Source: Candidatus Egaibacter danicus (GTDB lineage: Bacteria > Pseudomonadota > Gammaproteobacteria > Burkholderiales > Burkholderiaceae). From it: a stretch of DNA of 5,696 nucleotides. The notes below the pieces were generated by a model. That model saw nothing but the letters and a program-made list of their open reading frames with translations. It did no database searches and was not told the origin of the DNA. The DNA is taken from assembly GCA_011391115.1 (NCBI GenBank), contig JAABRC010000142.1, positions 1-5,696 on the forward strand, written 5' to 3'. A program made the translations under genes and the position numbers. This document shows positions 1 to 5,696 of this stretch, in pieces; within the stretch, counting starts at the first letter, position 1, and each line of letters starts with the position of its first letter.

Positions 1-346
1 TCTTGTAGGGCAGCTTCGGGTAGGTGTGGGGATAGATGGTCAGCATCGAAGCGGGCGTGAGCAGCATTGTCGAGCCGTCAGCAGCGCTGTCTCGCACGGC
101 GGTCACGCCTATTTGCCCACCCGCACCGGGCTTGTTTTCGACCAGTGCGTTGACAGCATAGTTGCCACGCAGTTTTTCGGCCAGACGCCGCGCGAACGCA
201 TCCGTGGTGCCGCCCGGCGGGAAGCCCACGATGATGCGCAGGGTCTCCACGGCCGGAGCCTGAGCCTGCGACGCGAGCGGGAAGCCCAGCGCGGCAGCAA
301 TGCCGGTGGCGCCAAATGTTTTCAGGGTTTGTCTACGTGTGCTCAT
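1..346 (-). CDS. Second Bug/TctC-family solute-binding protein, C-terminal part outside window
   Basis: The first 115 residues of another Bug-family receptor; the frame runs off the left edge without a stop, so about two thirds of the protein is missing. It starts at ATG 346 with AAGGAG six bases upstream. The N-terminus MSTRRQTLKTFGATG followed by a short hydrophobic segment and ASQAQA is a Tat-like signal with cleavage near residue 30. The mature part shows RIIVGFPPGGTTDAFARRL, LVENKPGAGGQIGV, ADGSTMLLTP and IYPHTYPKLPY. By eye about 45 of 77 aligned positions match the other Bug protein of this operon, so the two are paralogues, probably from local duplication with the esterase gene between them. 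Their leaders also share GGAGACA before the start. The ligand is unknown; an organic or aromatic carboxylate is expected from the family. The 57-base gap after the esterase stop shows no terminator, so co-transcription is likely. Confidence 0.9.
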   Translation of the reverse strand, partial: MSTRRQTLKTFGATGIAAALGFPLASQAQAPAVETLRIIVGFPPGGTTDAFARRLAEKLRGNYAVNALVENKPGAGGQIGVTAVRDSAADGSTMLLTPASMLTIYPHTYPKLPYK

Positions 347-403
347 GGTTGTCTCCTTCAAGGGTTTGTCTCGGTTGTGATGGTGGCAGGAACTGCGGAA
401 TGG

Positions 404-2143
404 CTATTGGCAACTGAAACTGGCGGCGTCGTTGATATCACCCGTACCCCGGTAGCGGGCTTGCTGCGGATAAGGACACAGTGGACGCGAGCGTGGCTTG
501 CCCTGGCTGATCCAGTCTGCCGGGACATCGGGGTTCACGCCGGTACGCGCCGTGGCGATGACCTGCGTTGGTACTTTGCCGTTTTCTACCCAGTCGACCA
601 TGGCGCTGAGCATGTCGAACTGCTCGGTGGTGGGGCCGCCCTGGCAGTGGTTCATGCCAGGCACCGGGAACAGGCGGGCAAAGCTGCCTGCATTGCCCGC
701 ATGGTGCCTGTTCAGCGCCTCATACCAGTTGCGGGTGTCGTTGAACGAGAACACCGGGTCGCTGGTGCCGTGGTAGACAATCAGCTTGCCGCCCTTGGCC
801 TTGAACTTCGAAAGGTCAGCAGCGTTGGGCGGTGTCATGAACTGCACACTGGACTCTTTGAACGCGCCGCTGGTGGCGTAAATGGTGGCAGCGTCTGTGT
901 CAAAGTTGTAGTCGAGCAATGACTTGATGAGCGCCGGCGGGTTGCCCGCCACGGGCTTGGGTGGCGTGGAGAAGGTATAAGCCACCGAGCCTCCGCCCAA
1001 AACGCCGATGATAGGCAGCCCCGCAATGGGGCCTTGCAGCTTCCACGCGCGCCAGCTGCCAAAACCGATTTGCGAAGCGCCCACGCCAGCGTCCCACGGC
1101 CAGTCGCTGTAAAGCACCTCGCCCTTGCTGTTGACGGGGCCTGCAAACACTTTTTGCAGCGCCGTGACCTGGGGCTGGCTCAGGCACTGTGCAGTCTTGT
1201 CACCACTGCATTGCAGGGTCTTGAGGTCGAAGGCCTTCTGGCAGGCGGGGAGGTTGTTCACCATACCGTCGGCCAGGCCGTCAAGCGCATCACATTTTTC
1301 CAGTACCTTGTCGGCCACCAGCTTCATGTCAGCCGGAGGGAAAGCGGCCTTGATGTCGGGATTGACGGCGCTAAAGGCCTGAATGTCCCAGGCGTGCTGC
1401 ACGGCAGCCTTGGGCAGGTTGAAGCCGGGGTTGCCTGCGATGAGGCCGTCAAAATGGTCCGCGTAGCGTGATGCCGCCACCATGGCGTGCCGCCCGCCGT
1501 TGGAGCAGCCCATCATGTATGAGGTTTTGGGGGCCCGGCCGTAGTGCGTGGCAATGAGCTGCTTGGCCATGGGGGCCAGCGCACCATTGGCTGCGTAGCC
1601 GTAGTCCAGCCGCGCCTGGGGGTCCATGCCAAACAGGTTGCCGCCGACCAGACCCACGGCCGGGCCGGATTCCATGGTGTGGCCTGCGTCGCTGGAGAGC
1701 ACGGCAAAGCCCTGCATCAGCGCATTGGTGGTGGCCCCACCAGACACCACGTTGCCGTAGGCGGGCTGCACCACGCCATCCGCGCCACCGTTGGCTTGCA
1801 GCAAAAAGCGGCCGGACCAGTTGACGGGCAGGCGCATTTCAAACCCGATGGCGTAAGGCTTGCCGTCCACCCCGGTGCGCTCGTTCATCTTGCCGCTGAC
1901 CTTGCAGTGCGCGGGCATGGGGTAGGGCTGCGCCATGCCATTGACGGTGAGTCCGGCGGGCACGGATTCAACAGCCGTGATGCGGGTGCCATTTGCTACA
2001 AATTGTGTAGCTATCTGCGCACATTCCACAGGGGCTGAGGCCTGTTTTTTCTCTGTACTGGAAGGCGGGGCCACACAGGCTGCAAGGGCAGCCAGCCCCA
2101 GGCCGCCCCATGCCAGCCTGGCCGTGTTGAAAGGTGTTGGCAT
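404..2143 (-). CDS. Tannase/feruloyl esterase family lipoprotein (MHETase-like architecture)
   Basis: A 579-residue secreted alpha/beta-hydrolase of the tannase/feruloyl esterase family, predicted to cleave carboxylic esters of aromatic acids such as feruloyl, caffeoyl or coumaroyl esters. The N-terminus has a short hydrophobic segment ending in lipobox LAAC with Cys23. Val at +2 predicts outer-membrane rather than inner-membrane retention. The catalytic triad is Ser214 in GCSNGG, Asp462 in GTSDPVF and His499 in MNHCQGG: the family's CS-D-HC motif, in which Cys213 and Cys500 join beside the active site. Ten further-ordered cysteines form five predicted pairs: 41-80, 213-500, 284-301, 312-320 and 556-578. 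A calcium loop CDALDGLADGM (residues 284-294) lies in the lid domain, between Ser214 and Asp462. The start at 2143 has AGGGAAG seven bases upstream; the longer open frame to 2674 is antisense-like noise over the Bug gene. Residues 32-51 are encoded by a copy of the AT-rich repeat. Its place after fcs and an SDR points to hydroxycinnamate esters, but the exact ester is unknown. Confidence 0.92.
   Translation of the reverse strand: MPTPFNTARLAWGGLGLAALAACVAPPSSTEKKQASAPVECAQIATQFVANGTRITAVESVPAGLTVNGMAQPYPMPAHCKVSGKMNERTGVDGKPYAIGFEMRLPVNWSGRFLLQANGGADGVVQPAYGNVVSGGATTNALMQGFAVLSSDAGHTMESGPAVGLVGGNLFGMDPQARLDYGYAANGALAPMAKQLIATHYGRAPKTSYMMGCSNGGRHAMVAASRYADHFDGLIAGNPGFNLPKAAVQHAWDIQAFSAVNPDIKAAFPPADMKLVADKVLEKCDALDGLADGMVNNLPACQKAFDLKTLQCSGDKTAQCLSQPQVTALQKVFAGPVNSKGEVLYSDWPWDAGVGASQIGFGSWRAWKLQGPIAGLPIIGVLGGGSVAYTFSTPPKPVAGNPPALIKSLLDYNFDTDAATIYATSGAFKESSVQFMTPPNAADLSKFKAKGGKLIVYHGTSDPVFSFNDTRNWYEALNRHHAGNAGSFARLFPVPGMNHCQGGPTTEQFDMLSAMVDWVENGKVPTQVIATARTGVNPDVPADWISQGKPRSRPLCPYPQQARYRGTGDINDAASFSCQ
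1993..2050 (+). repeat. Short AT-rich repeat, copy 2, inside the esterase gene, antisense to it
   Basis: Read on the plus strand this stretch begins TTGCTACAAATTGTGTAGCT and ends in a run of six T. It carries the same blocks as copy 1 at the same spacing, but runs opposite to its host gene, whereas copy 1 runs with its host. The stem here is GCTACA/TGTAGC; its fifth pair is C-G where copy 1 has T-A, a compensated change. On the coding strand it supplies residues 32-51 of the esterase, between the lipobox and the folded domain, including Cys41. Confidence 0.6.
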
Positions 2144-2162
2144 GGGGCTGCTTCCCTGGTGA

Positions 2163-3155
2163 TCAGGATTCGGCGGTGAACCCAATCTGTTTGACGATCG
2201 GGCCCCAGCGGTAGTACGCATCGCGCTGGCTCTTGTCCATTTCACGCACCGTGGAGCCGCGTGCGGCCAAGCCAAACGTGGCCAGCGAGTTGATAACCGT
2301 TTTGTCCTGCAGCGCGGCGTTGATGGCGGCGTTGGCGTTGTCGATGACGTTGCCCGGTGTCTTTGCTGGTGCGTAGAAGCCAAACCATTCCTCGGTCGTG
2401 AGTTCACCGAAACCCTGCTCGGCGAAGGTGGGCACATCCGGCGTGAAGGGTGAACGGGTAGGCCCTGATGTGGCGATGATGCGCAGCTTGCCCGCCTTGT
2501 GATTGGGGATGAAATCGCCGCTGGGCGTGAACATGGAGGCAATCTGACCTGCGATGACGTCGGCAACGCCGGGAACCGACCCGCGGTACGGCACGTGCTG
2601 CAGCGGTGTATTGGTGAACCCGCTGAGCATGGCGCCCAGAAAGTGCGGGAGCGAACCGGCTGCGGGCGAACCATAACTGGCCAGGCCGGGGTTGGCCTTG
2701 GCCCAGGTCACATAGTCTTTCACTGTTTTCACGCTGGCAGGCACCATCGGCCCGACAGCGAGACCATGGTGCATGACCGCCGCAATCGACACCGGCATCA
2801 GGTCCTTGAACGGGTCGTAGCTGAGCTTGCTGTAGATGTGCGGATAGACCGACGTGCAGGAGTAGGGTGTGAGCAGTAGCGTTGAACCATCGGGTGCGGC
2901 ACTTTTCACGGACTCCACGGCGATGCGCCCACCGGCACCGGGCTTGTTTTCCACCACGGCAGCATTCTTGGTGTAGGCGGAGCCCACCAGCTTTTCGCCA
3001 ACGCGCCGGCTGGTCGCATCGGCAGTACCGCCGGCGGGGAAGCCATTGATGATTTTCACCAGGTCCAGAGCCTGAGCGAAAGACGGGAAGCTGGTGAGGG
3101 AGCCCAGTGCAGCGGCTCCGGCGGTAACCTGAACGAATTGGCGGCGGGTGGTCAT
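2163..3155 (-). CDS. Bug/TctC-family periplasmic solute-binding protein with Tat-like signal
   Basis: A 330-residue protein of the Bordetella uptake gene (Bug) family, the solute receptors of tripartite tricarboxylate transporters, normally about 320-330 aa. The N-terminus MTTRRQFVQ followed by a short Ala/Gly-rich hydrophobic stretch and SFAQA (cleavage near residue 28) resembles a twin-arginine signal. The mature part has the family hallmarks: INGFPAGGTADATSRRV near residue 36, VENKPGAGG near 67, PDGSTLLLTP, then YPHIYSKLSYDPFKDL. Family members bind carboxylates, including aromatic ones (TphC of Comamonas binds terephthalate), so ferulate, coumarate, quinate or a product are plausible ligands; the ligand cannot be read from sequence. 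The start at 3155 is set by AGGAG seven bases upstream and by the signal peptide. The nine-C run lies between the preceding dehydrogenase stop and this ribosome binding site. No TctA/TctB membrane genes are visible, which is usual for Bug proteins, as many are encoded away from permeases. The esterase gene begins 19 bases after its stop. Confidence 0.93.
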   Translation of the reverse strand: MTTRRQFVQVTAGAAALGSLTSFPSFAQALDLVKIINGFPAGGTADATSRRVGEKLVGSAYTKNAAVVENKPGAGGRIAVESVKSAAPDGSTLLLTPYSCTSVYPHIYSKLSYDPFKDLMPVSIAAVMHHGLAVGPMVPASVKTVKDYVTWAKANPGLASYGSPAAGSLPHFLGAMLSGFTNTPLQHVPYRGSVPGVADVIAGQIASMFTPSGDFIPNHKAGKLRIIATSGPTRSPFTPDVPTFAEQGFGELTTEEWFGFYAPAKTPGNVIDNANAAINAALQDKTVINSLATFGLAARGSTVREMDKSQRDAYYRWGPIVKQIGFTAES

Positions 3156-3167
3156 GTCATGTCTCCT
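3156..3167 (-). promoter_or_regulatory. Ribosome binding site with two candidate ATGs for the first Bug gene
   Basis: AGGAG (3167-3163) is followed by two ATGs five bases apart. The nearer, at 3160, is only two bases from the Shine-Dalgarno and reads ATG ACA TGA, a two-codon frame. The farther, at 3155, is seven bases away and opens the Bug gene with its signal peptide, so it is the real start. Confidence 0.75.
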
Positions 3168-3180
3168 GTGGATGAAAAGC

Positions 3181-3189
3181 GGGGGGGGG
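3181..3189. repeat. Nine-base G homopolymer (C9 on the transcribed-sense strand)
   Basis: An uninterrupted run of nine G on the plus strand lies in the 37-base gap between the dehydrogenase stop codon and the ribosome binding site of the first Bug gene. It is outside any coding frame, so a length change would alter only spacer length in the mRNA, 13 bases upstream of the AGGAG. Confidence 0.95.
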
Positions 3190-3192
3190 AAA

Positions 3193-3978
3193 TTATCGCG
3201 GCGCCATGCGCAAGGCGCCGTCCAGCCGGATGACCTCGCCATTGAGGTGTCCGTTGGTGACGATATGCGCGGCCAGCTGGGCAAACTCTTCGGGTTTGCC
3301 CAAGCGCGGCGGAAAGGGGATGGACGCGGCCAGCGAAGCCTGCACCGGCTCGGGCAACTGCTTCATCAGGGGTGTGGCAAACAGCCCCGGAGCCACGGTG
3401 CAGACACGGATGCCATGCTGCGCCAGATCACGGGCCATGGGCAGCGTCATGCCGACCAGGCCACCCTTGGACGCGCTGTAAGCCTGCTGACCCACCTGGC
3501 CATCAAAGGCGGCAACCGACGCGGTGAACATCATCACGCCCCGTTCGCCATCATCCAGCGGCGCCAGTTTCACGCATTCGGCGGCGAACAGGCGACTGAT
3601 GTTGTAGCTGCCGATCAGATTGACGTTGATCACGCGGGCGAAGTCTTCCAGCGCTGCGGCGTTGCCGTCCTTGCCCACAATACGTTTGGCGCTGCCGATG
3701 CCCGCGATGTTCATCAGGATGCGTGCGCTGCCCTGTGCGGCGGTTGCTTTGGCCAGCGCTGCAACCACGCTGTCGGTGTTGGTGATGTCGCACTGGCAGG
3801 CCACAGCGCAGCCATGGCCATATAGCGCACCAATGTCTGCAGCCACTTTTTCAGCCTGCGCCATGTTGACGTCCAGCACAGCCACTTTGGCACCCAGACG
3901 CGCCAACTCACGTGCGACGGCCTCACCCAGACCGGATGCGCCGCCAGTGACAAGCGCTGCGTGTCCAGAAATGTTCAT
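3193..3978 (-). CDS. HSD10-like short-chain dehydrogenase, probable 3-hydroxyacyl-CoA dehydrogenase
   Basis: A 261-residue classical SDR, the same length as human HSD10 (17beta-HSD type 10 / 3-hydroxyacyl-CoA dehydrogenase II). Visible are the Rossmann motif TGGASGLG (residues 11-18), Asp36 ending beta-2 (predicts NAD preference), CDIT, NIAG, the catalytic Ser154 in TASVAAFDG, and Tyr167-x3-Lys171 in YSASKGG. Ser, Tyr and Lys fall within one residue of the human enzyme's 155/168/172 as I recall them. The start is ATG at 3978: the SDR fold begins at once (NISGHAALVTGG), and a GAGG overlapping the fcs stop codon lies 11 bases upstream, a rather long spacing. An in-frame ATG at 4041 lies inside fcs and adds only unconserved residues. 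Next to fcs, the likely substrate is the 3-hydroxy-3-arylpropionyl-CoA made by hydration of feruloyl-CoA or p-coumaroyl-CoA, giving the beta-keto thioester. That role is inferred from context; Agrobacterium fabrum has a comparable gene pair. A general short-chain acyl-CoA or alcohol dehydrogenase role is the alternative. Confidence 0.88.
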   Translation of the reverse strand: MNISGHAALVTGGASGLGEAVARELARLGAKVAVLDVNMAQAEKVAADIGALYGHGCAVACQCDITNTDSVVAALAKATAAQGSARILMNIAGIGSAKRIVGKDGNAAALEDFARVINVNLIGSYNISRLFAAECVKLAPLDDGERGVMMFTASVAAFDGQVGQQAYSASKGGLVGMTLPMARDLAQHGIRVCTVAPGLFATPLMKQLPEPVQASLAASIPFPPRLGKPEEFAQLAAHIVTNGHLNGEVIRLDGALRMAPR

Positions 3979-3991
3979 GATGTGGATGGCC

Positions 3992-5696
3992 TCATGCGTT
4001 GGGTTGGATCGTGAAGGGCAAGCTGCCATCGTGCAGTGCATCTACCAGTGCAGCGCGGTGTTTCAGTACTGCGCGCTGGTTGATGGAACCTTTGTCGGTG
4101 ACTTCGCCCTTGTCAATGGACGGGAGCTCGGCCATCAGGTGCAGGCGGGCCACGCGGTTGGCGCTGCCGGTGGCACTGGCGGCCAGTTTGTTGACCACCC
4201 CCTGGAAGTGCGATTGCACGGCCGGGCTTTCCAGCACGTCTTTCAGGCTTGCTGACGCCGGCAGCCCGCTCAAGGTACGACACGCGGTAGTTGGAAATAT
4301 CAGGGCGCCCACTTCCTTCAGGTTGAGGCCGGTGATCACGGCGTCCTGCACGTAGGGCGCCCCGGCTGCAGCGATCCGGGCGCGCATCGGCCCCACGCTT
4401 ACGAAGGTGCCTGTGGCCAGCTTGAAGTCTTCAGCGATGCGGCCATCAAAGCGCAGACCCTGGTGGATGTCGTTCGGGTCAATCCATTGCACGGCGTCAC
4501 CCGTGCAGAAAAAGCCTTCTTCATCAAATGCCTCTGCCGTGGCCTCCTCTCCGCGCCAATAGCCCGGTGTGATGTTGGGGCCACGGTAGCGGATTTCTGT
4601 CTTGTCGCCCATGGGAACGAGCTTGAGCTCCAGCCCGGGGGCGGGCAGGCCCAGGTCACCGGCTTTGGAGTGCGGTGTTGTGACGAACAGGCCAAACGGG
4701 CTGGATTCGGTCATGCCCAGCCCGGCGGTCATCACCACGCGCTCGCCGTATTCCTGTTCGGCGGCCGCGTACAGGCTGTCCCAGATGGGCTGCGCCAGTG
4801 CCGCGCCGGCATAGAACAGCTGGCGCACGCGGCTCAAAAAATTGCGGCGCAGTTCCGCGTCGGTTTGCATGGCATTGGCAATCGCCTCAAACCCGACCGG
4901 CACATTGAAGTACCAGGTGGGCGCCACCTCGCGCAGGTTGCGCAGTGTTTCGCCCAGCAAGGCCGGGGTGGGCTTGCCGTCGTCGATGTAGAGCGTGCCA
5001 CCATTGAACACCACCATGAAGAAATTGTGGTTGCCACCGGCTGTGTGGTTCCACGGCATCCAGTCCATCAGCACCAGCGGGTCTTCGGCAATCACAGGCA
5101 TCGACTGACGCATCTGCTGCTGGTTGGCGCAGATCATTCGCTGCGTATTGATGACGGCCTTGGGCAGCTTGGTGGAGCCGCTGGTGAACAGGAACTTGAC
5201 GATGGTGTCGGGACCGGTGGCCTGCATGGCAGCATCGACAGCCGGGCTGGCTTTTGTTTGTACCAGGGTATCAAAATGGGTTGTAGCCCTCGTTTTCATT
5301 GCGTGATCAGCTATATTATTAATAGCAATTTCAGTGTCGGCTGGTACCACAGCCTCAATGGCCCGGCCATAACGTTTCCAGTCTTCGGCATATACCAGCC
5401 CCGGTGTCAGCGTGTCCAGCACGTGGCGCAGTTTGTCAAAGTCCTGACTGATCAGCGAGTAGGCCGGTGACACGGCACAAAAGGGTACACCGGCGTACAT
5501 CGCGCCAAGCGCCAGCATGGCGTGTTCCAGACTGTTTTCGCTCAGGATGACCAATGGGCGCTCGGCGTTCAGGCCGCGGTCCAGCAGAGCCTGACCGATA
5601 CGGCGCGCTGCTTCCAGCGCCTGCGCGAAGCTGAGGTGACGCCATTCGCCGCCCAGCGCCGGGTCGCGCCGCGCGTACAGGGTGCGGTCAGGCGTG
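3992..5696 (-). CDS. fcs: Feruloyl-CoA synthase (AMP-forming acyl-CoA ligase), 5' end outside window
   Basis: This enzyme should activate ferulate and related hydroxycinnamates with ATP and CoA in the cytoplasm, the first committed step of their catabolism. The frame is open from the right edge (first whole codon at 5695) to the TGA at 3994-3992, giving 567 visible residues. About 50 N-terminal residues are probably missing, since the family is roughly 620 aa. The TTG at 5554 is internal: coding similarity (WRHLSFAQAL, then LDRGLNAERP) continues upstream of it. ANL-superfamily motifs appear in order: P-loop FTSGSTKLPKA (5171-5188 and on, visible residue 170), GMTESSPFG (Glu near 330), YRGPNITPGYWR, CTGD (Asp near 400), the hinge-like FDGRIAEDFKLATG (Arg near 419) and C-terminal TDKGSINQRAVL carrying the likely adenylation lysine. 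The SPAYSLISQDF and FVSVGPMR stretches fit feruloyl-CoA synthases rather than generic ligases. The P-loop has Lys where Gly is usual (STK, not STG). Codons from 5271 to 5328 are unusually AT-rich and match a repeat described separately. The dehydrogenase gene follows after 13 bases. Confidence 0.9.
   Translation of the reverse strand, partial: TPDRTLYARRDPALGGEWRHLSFAQALEAARRIGQALLDRGLNAERPLVILSENSLEHAMLALGAMYAGVPFCAVSPAYSLISQDFDKLRHVLDTLTPGLVYAEDWKRYGRAIEAVVPADTEIAINNIADHAMKTRATTHFDTLVQTKASPAVDAAMQATGPDTIVKFLFTSGSTKLPKAVINTQRMICANQQQMRQSMPVIAEDPLVLMDWMPWNHTAGGNHNFFMVVFNGGTLYIDDGKPTPALLGETLRNLREVAPTWYFNVPVGFEAIANAMQTDAELRRNFLSRVRQLFYAGAALAQPIWDSLYAAAEQEYGERVVMTAGLGMTESSPFGLFVTTPHSKAGDLGLPAPGLELKLVPMGDKTEIRYRGPNITPGYWRGEEATAEAFDEEGFFCTGDAVQWIDPNDIHQGLRFDGRIAEDFKLATGTFVSVGPMRARIAAAGAPYVQDAVITGLNLKEVGALIFPTTACRTLSGLPASASLKDVLESPAVQSHFQGVVNKLAASATGSANRVARLHLMAELPSIDKGEVTDKGSINQRAVLKHRAALVDALHDGSLPFTIQPNA
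5271..5328 (-). repeat. Short AT-rich repeat, copy 1, inside the feruloyl-CoA synthase gene
   Basis: Read on the minus strand (the coding direction of fcs) this 58-base stretch begins TTGCTATTAATAATATAGCT and ends CCATTTTGA. It aligns without gaps to the copy at 1993-2050: 32 of 58 bases agree, grouped in blocks TTGCTA, TAGCT, CGCA, GGGCT, CC and TTTT at identical spacing. The first 20 bases contain a stem GCTAT/ATAGC. It is far richer in A and T than the surrounding gene and encodes, in frame, a segment around AINNIADHAMKTRATTHF upstream of the P-loop. The pattern resembles a small repetitive element I recall from many Comamonadaceae genomes; that link is from memory and untested. Confidence 0.6.

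Noticed and set aside
347..403. Possible terminator or promoter between the esterase and the second Bug gene
   Set aside because: The 57-base gap has no GC-rich hairpin followed by T residues and no convincing -35/-10 pair; it mainly holds the AAGGAG site.
26..922. Long open frame on the plus strand (298 codons)
   Set aside because: It lies antisense to the second Bug gene and the esterase C-terminus, both strongly recognisable. Its translation is rich in Arg, Gly, Val and His with no domain, as expected opposite GC-rich genes.
2041..2050. Run of six T after GC-rich bases as a plus-strand intrinsic terminator
   Set aside because: It sits inside the esterase coding region with no plus-strand gene upstream, and the run is explained as the tail of the repeat copy. 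A weak antisense terminator cannot be excluded but is not supported.
2144..2674. N-terminal extension of the esterase into the Bug gene
   Set aside because: The extension is low-complexity Ser/Pro/Arg sequence overlapping conserved Bug coding sequence. The lipoprotein signal and a good ribosome binding site fix the start at 2143.
3148..3825. Plus-strand open frame of 225 codons opposite the dehydrogenase gene
   Set aside because: Antisense to a complete SDR with all catalytic residues; the translation resembles no family.
3979..4041. Upstream ATG start for the dehydrogenase at 4041
   Set aside because: It lies inside the end of fcs, adds 21 unconserved residues, and the SDR fold starts right at the ATG at 3978.
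4463..5470. Long plus-strand open frame (335 codons) opposite the ligase gene
   Set aside because: It is wholly antisense to conserved ligase motifs and has no plausible ribosome binding site or recognisable domain. It is open because of codon bias on the other strand.
1..5696. tRNA, rRNA, CRISPR array, insertion sequence or phage genes
   Set aside because: None seen. Nearly the whole window is filled by five recognisable coding sequences, with no direct-repeat arrays and no transposase motif.

Overview
The window looks like a chromosomal catabolic operon from a high-GC betaproteobacterium of the order Burkholderiales, most likely family Comamonadaceae. The evidence is the GC-rich codon use, two Bug/TctC-type solute-binding proteins in one operon (a hallmark of Bordetella, Comamonas and relatives), a MHETase-like tannase-family lipoprotein, and a short AT-rich repeat that I recall as common in Comamonadaceae genomes. 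No sequence search was possible, so the taxonomy is inference.

All five genes lie on the minus strand and are tightly packed, so transcription runs from right to left. In that order they are: (1) a feruloyl-CoA synthase, open at the right edge (3992-5696); (2) an HSD10-like short-chain dehydrogenase, a likely 3-hydroxyacyl-CoA dehydrogenase (3193-3978); (3) a complete Bug/TctC periplasmic binding protein with a Tat-like signal (2163-3155); (4) a tannase/feruloyl-esterase family lipoprotein with MHETase-like disulfide and calcium-site architecture (404-2143); (5) a second Bug protein cut by the left edge (1-346). The gaps are 13, 37, 19 and 57 bases. I see no terminator or convincing promoter in any of them, and the transcription unit probably extends past both edges.

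Together the genes suggest use of hydroxycinnamate esters. The envelope-anchored esterase would release ferulate, p-coumarate or caffeate. One or both Bug proteins may capture the acid or a related carboxylate for uptake. The synthase would form the CoA thioester, and the dehydrogenase would oxidise the hydrated thioester to a beta-keto thioester. A dehydrogenase next to fcs favours the CoA-dependent beta-oxidative route (ending in vanilloyl-CoA or vanillate) over the retro-aldol Ech/vanillin route. The hydratase and thiolase needed for this are not in the window.

The least expected observation is a pair of divergent copies of a 58-base AT-rich element. One lies inside fcs and the other inside the esterase gene, in opposite orientations relative to their genes. 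They align without gaps, with conserved blocks at identical spacing and a co-varying stem, and both are translated in frame as part of the host protein. The rest of the window is ordinary in kind. The long open frames on the plus strand are antisense shadows.
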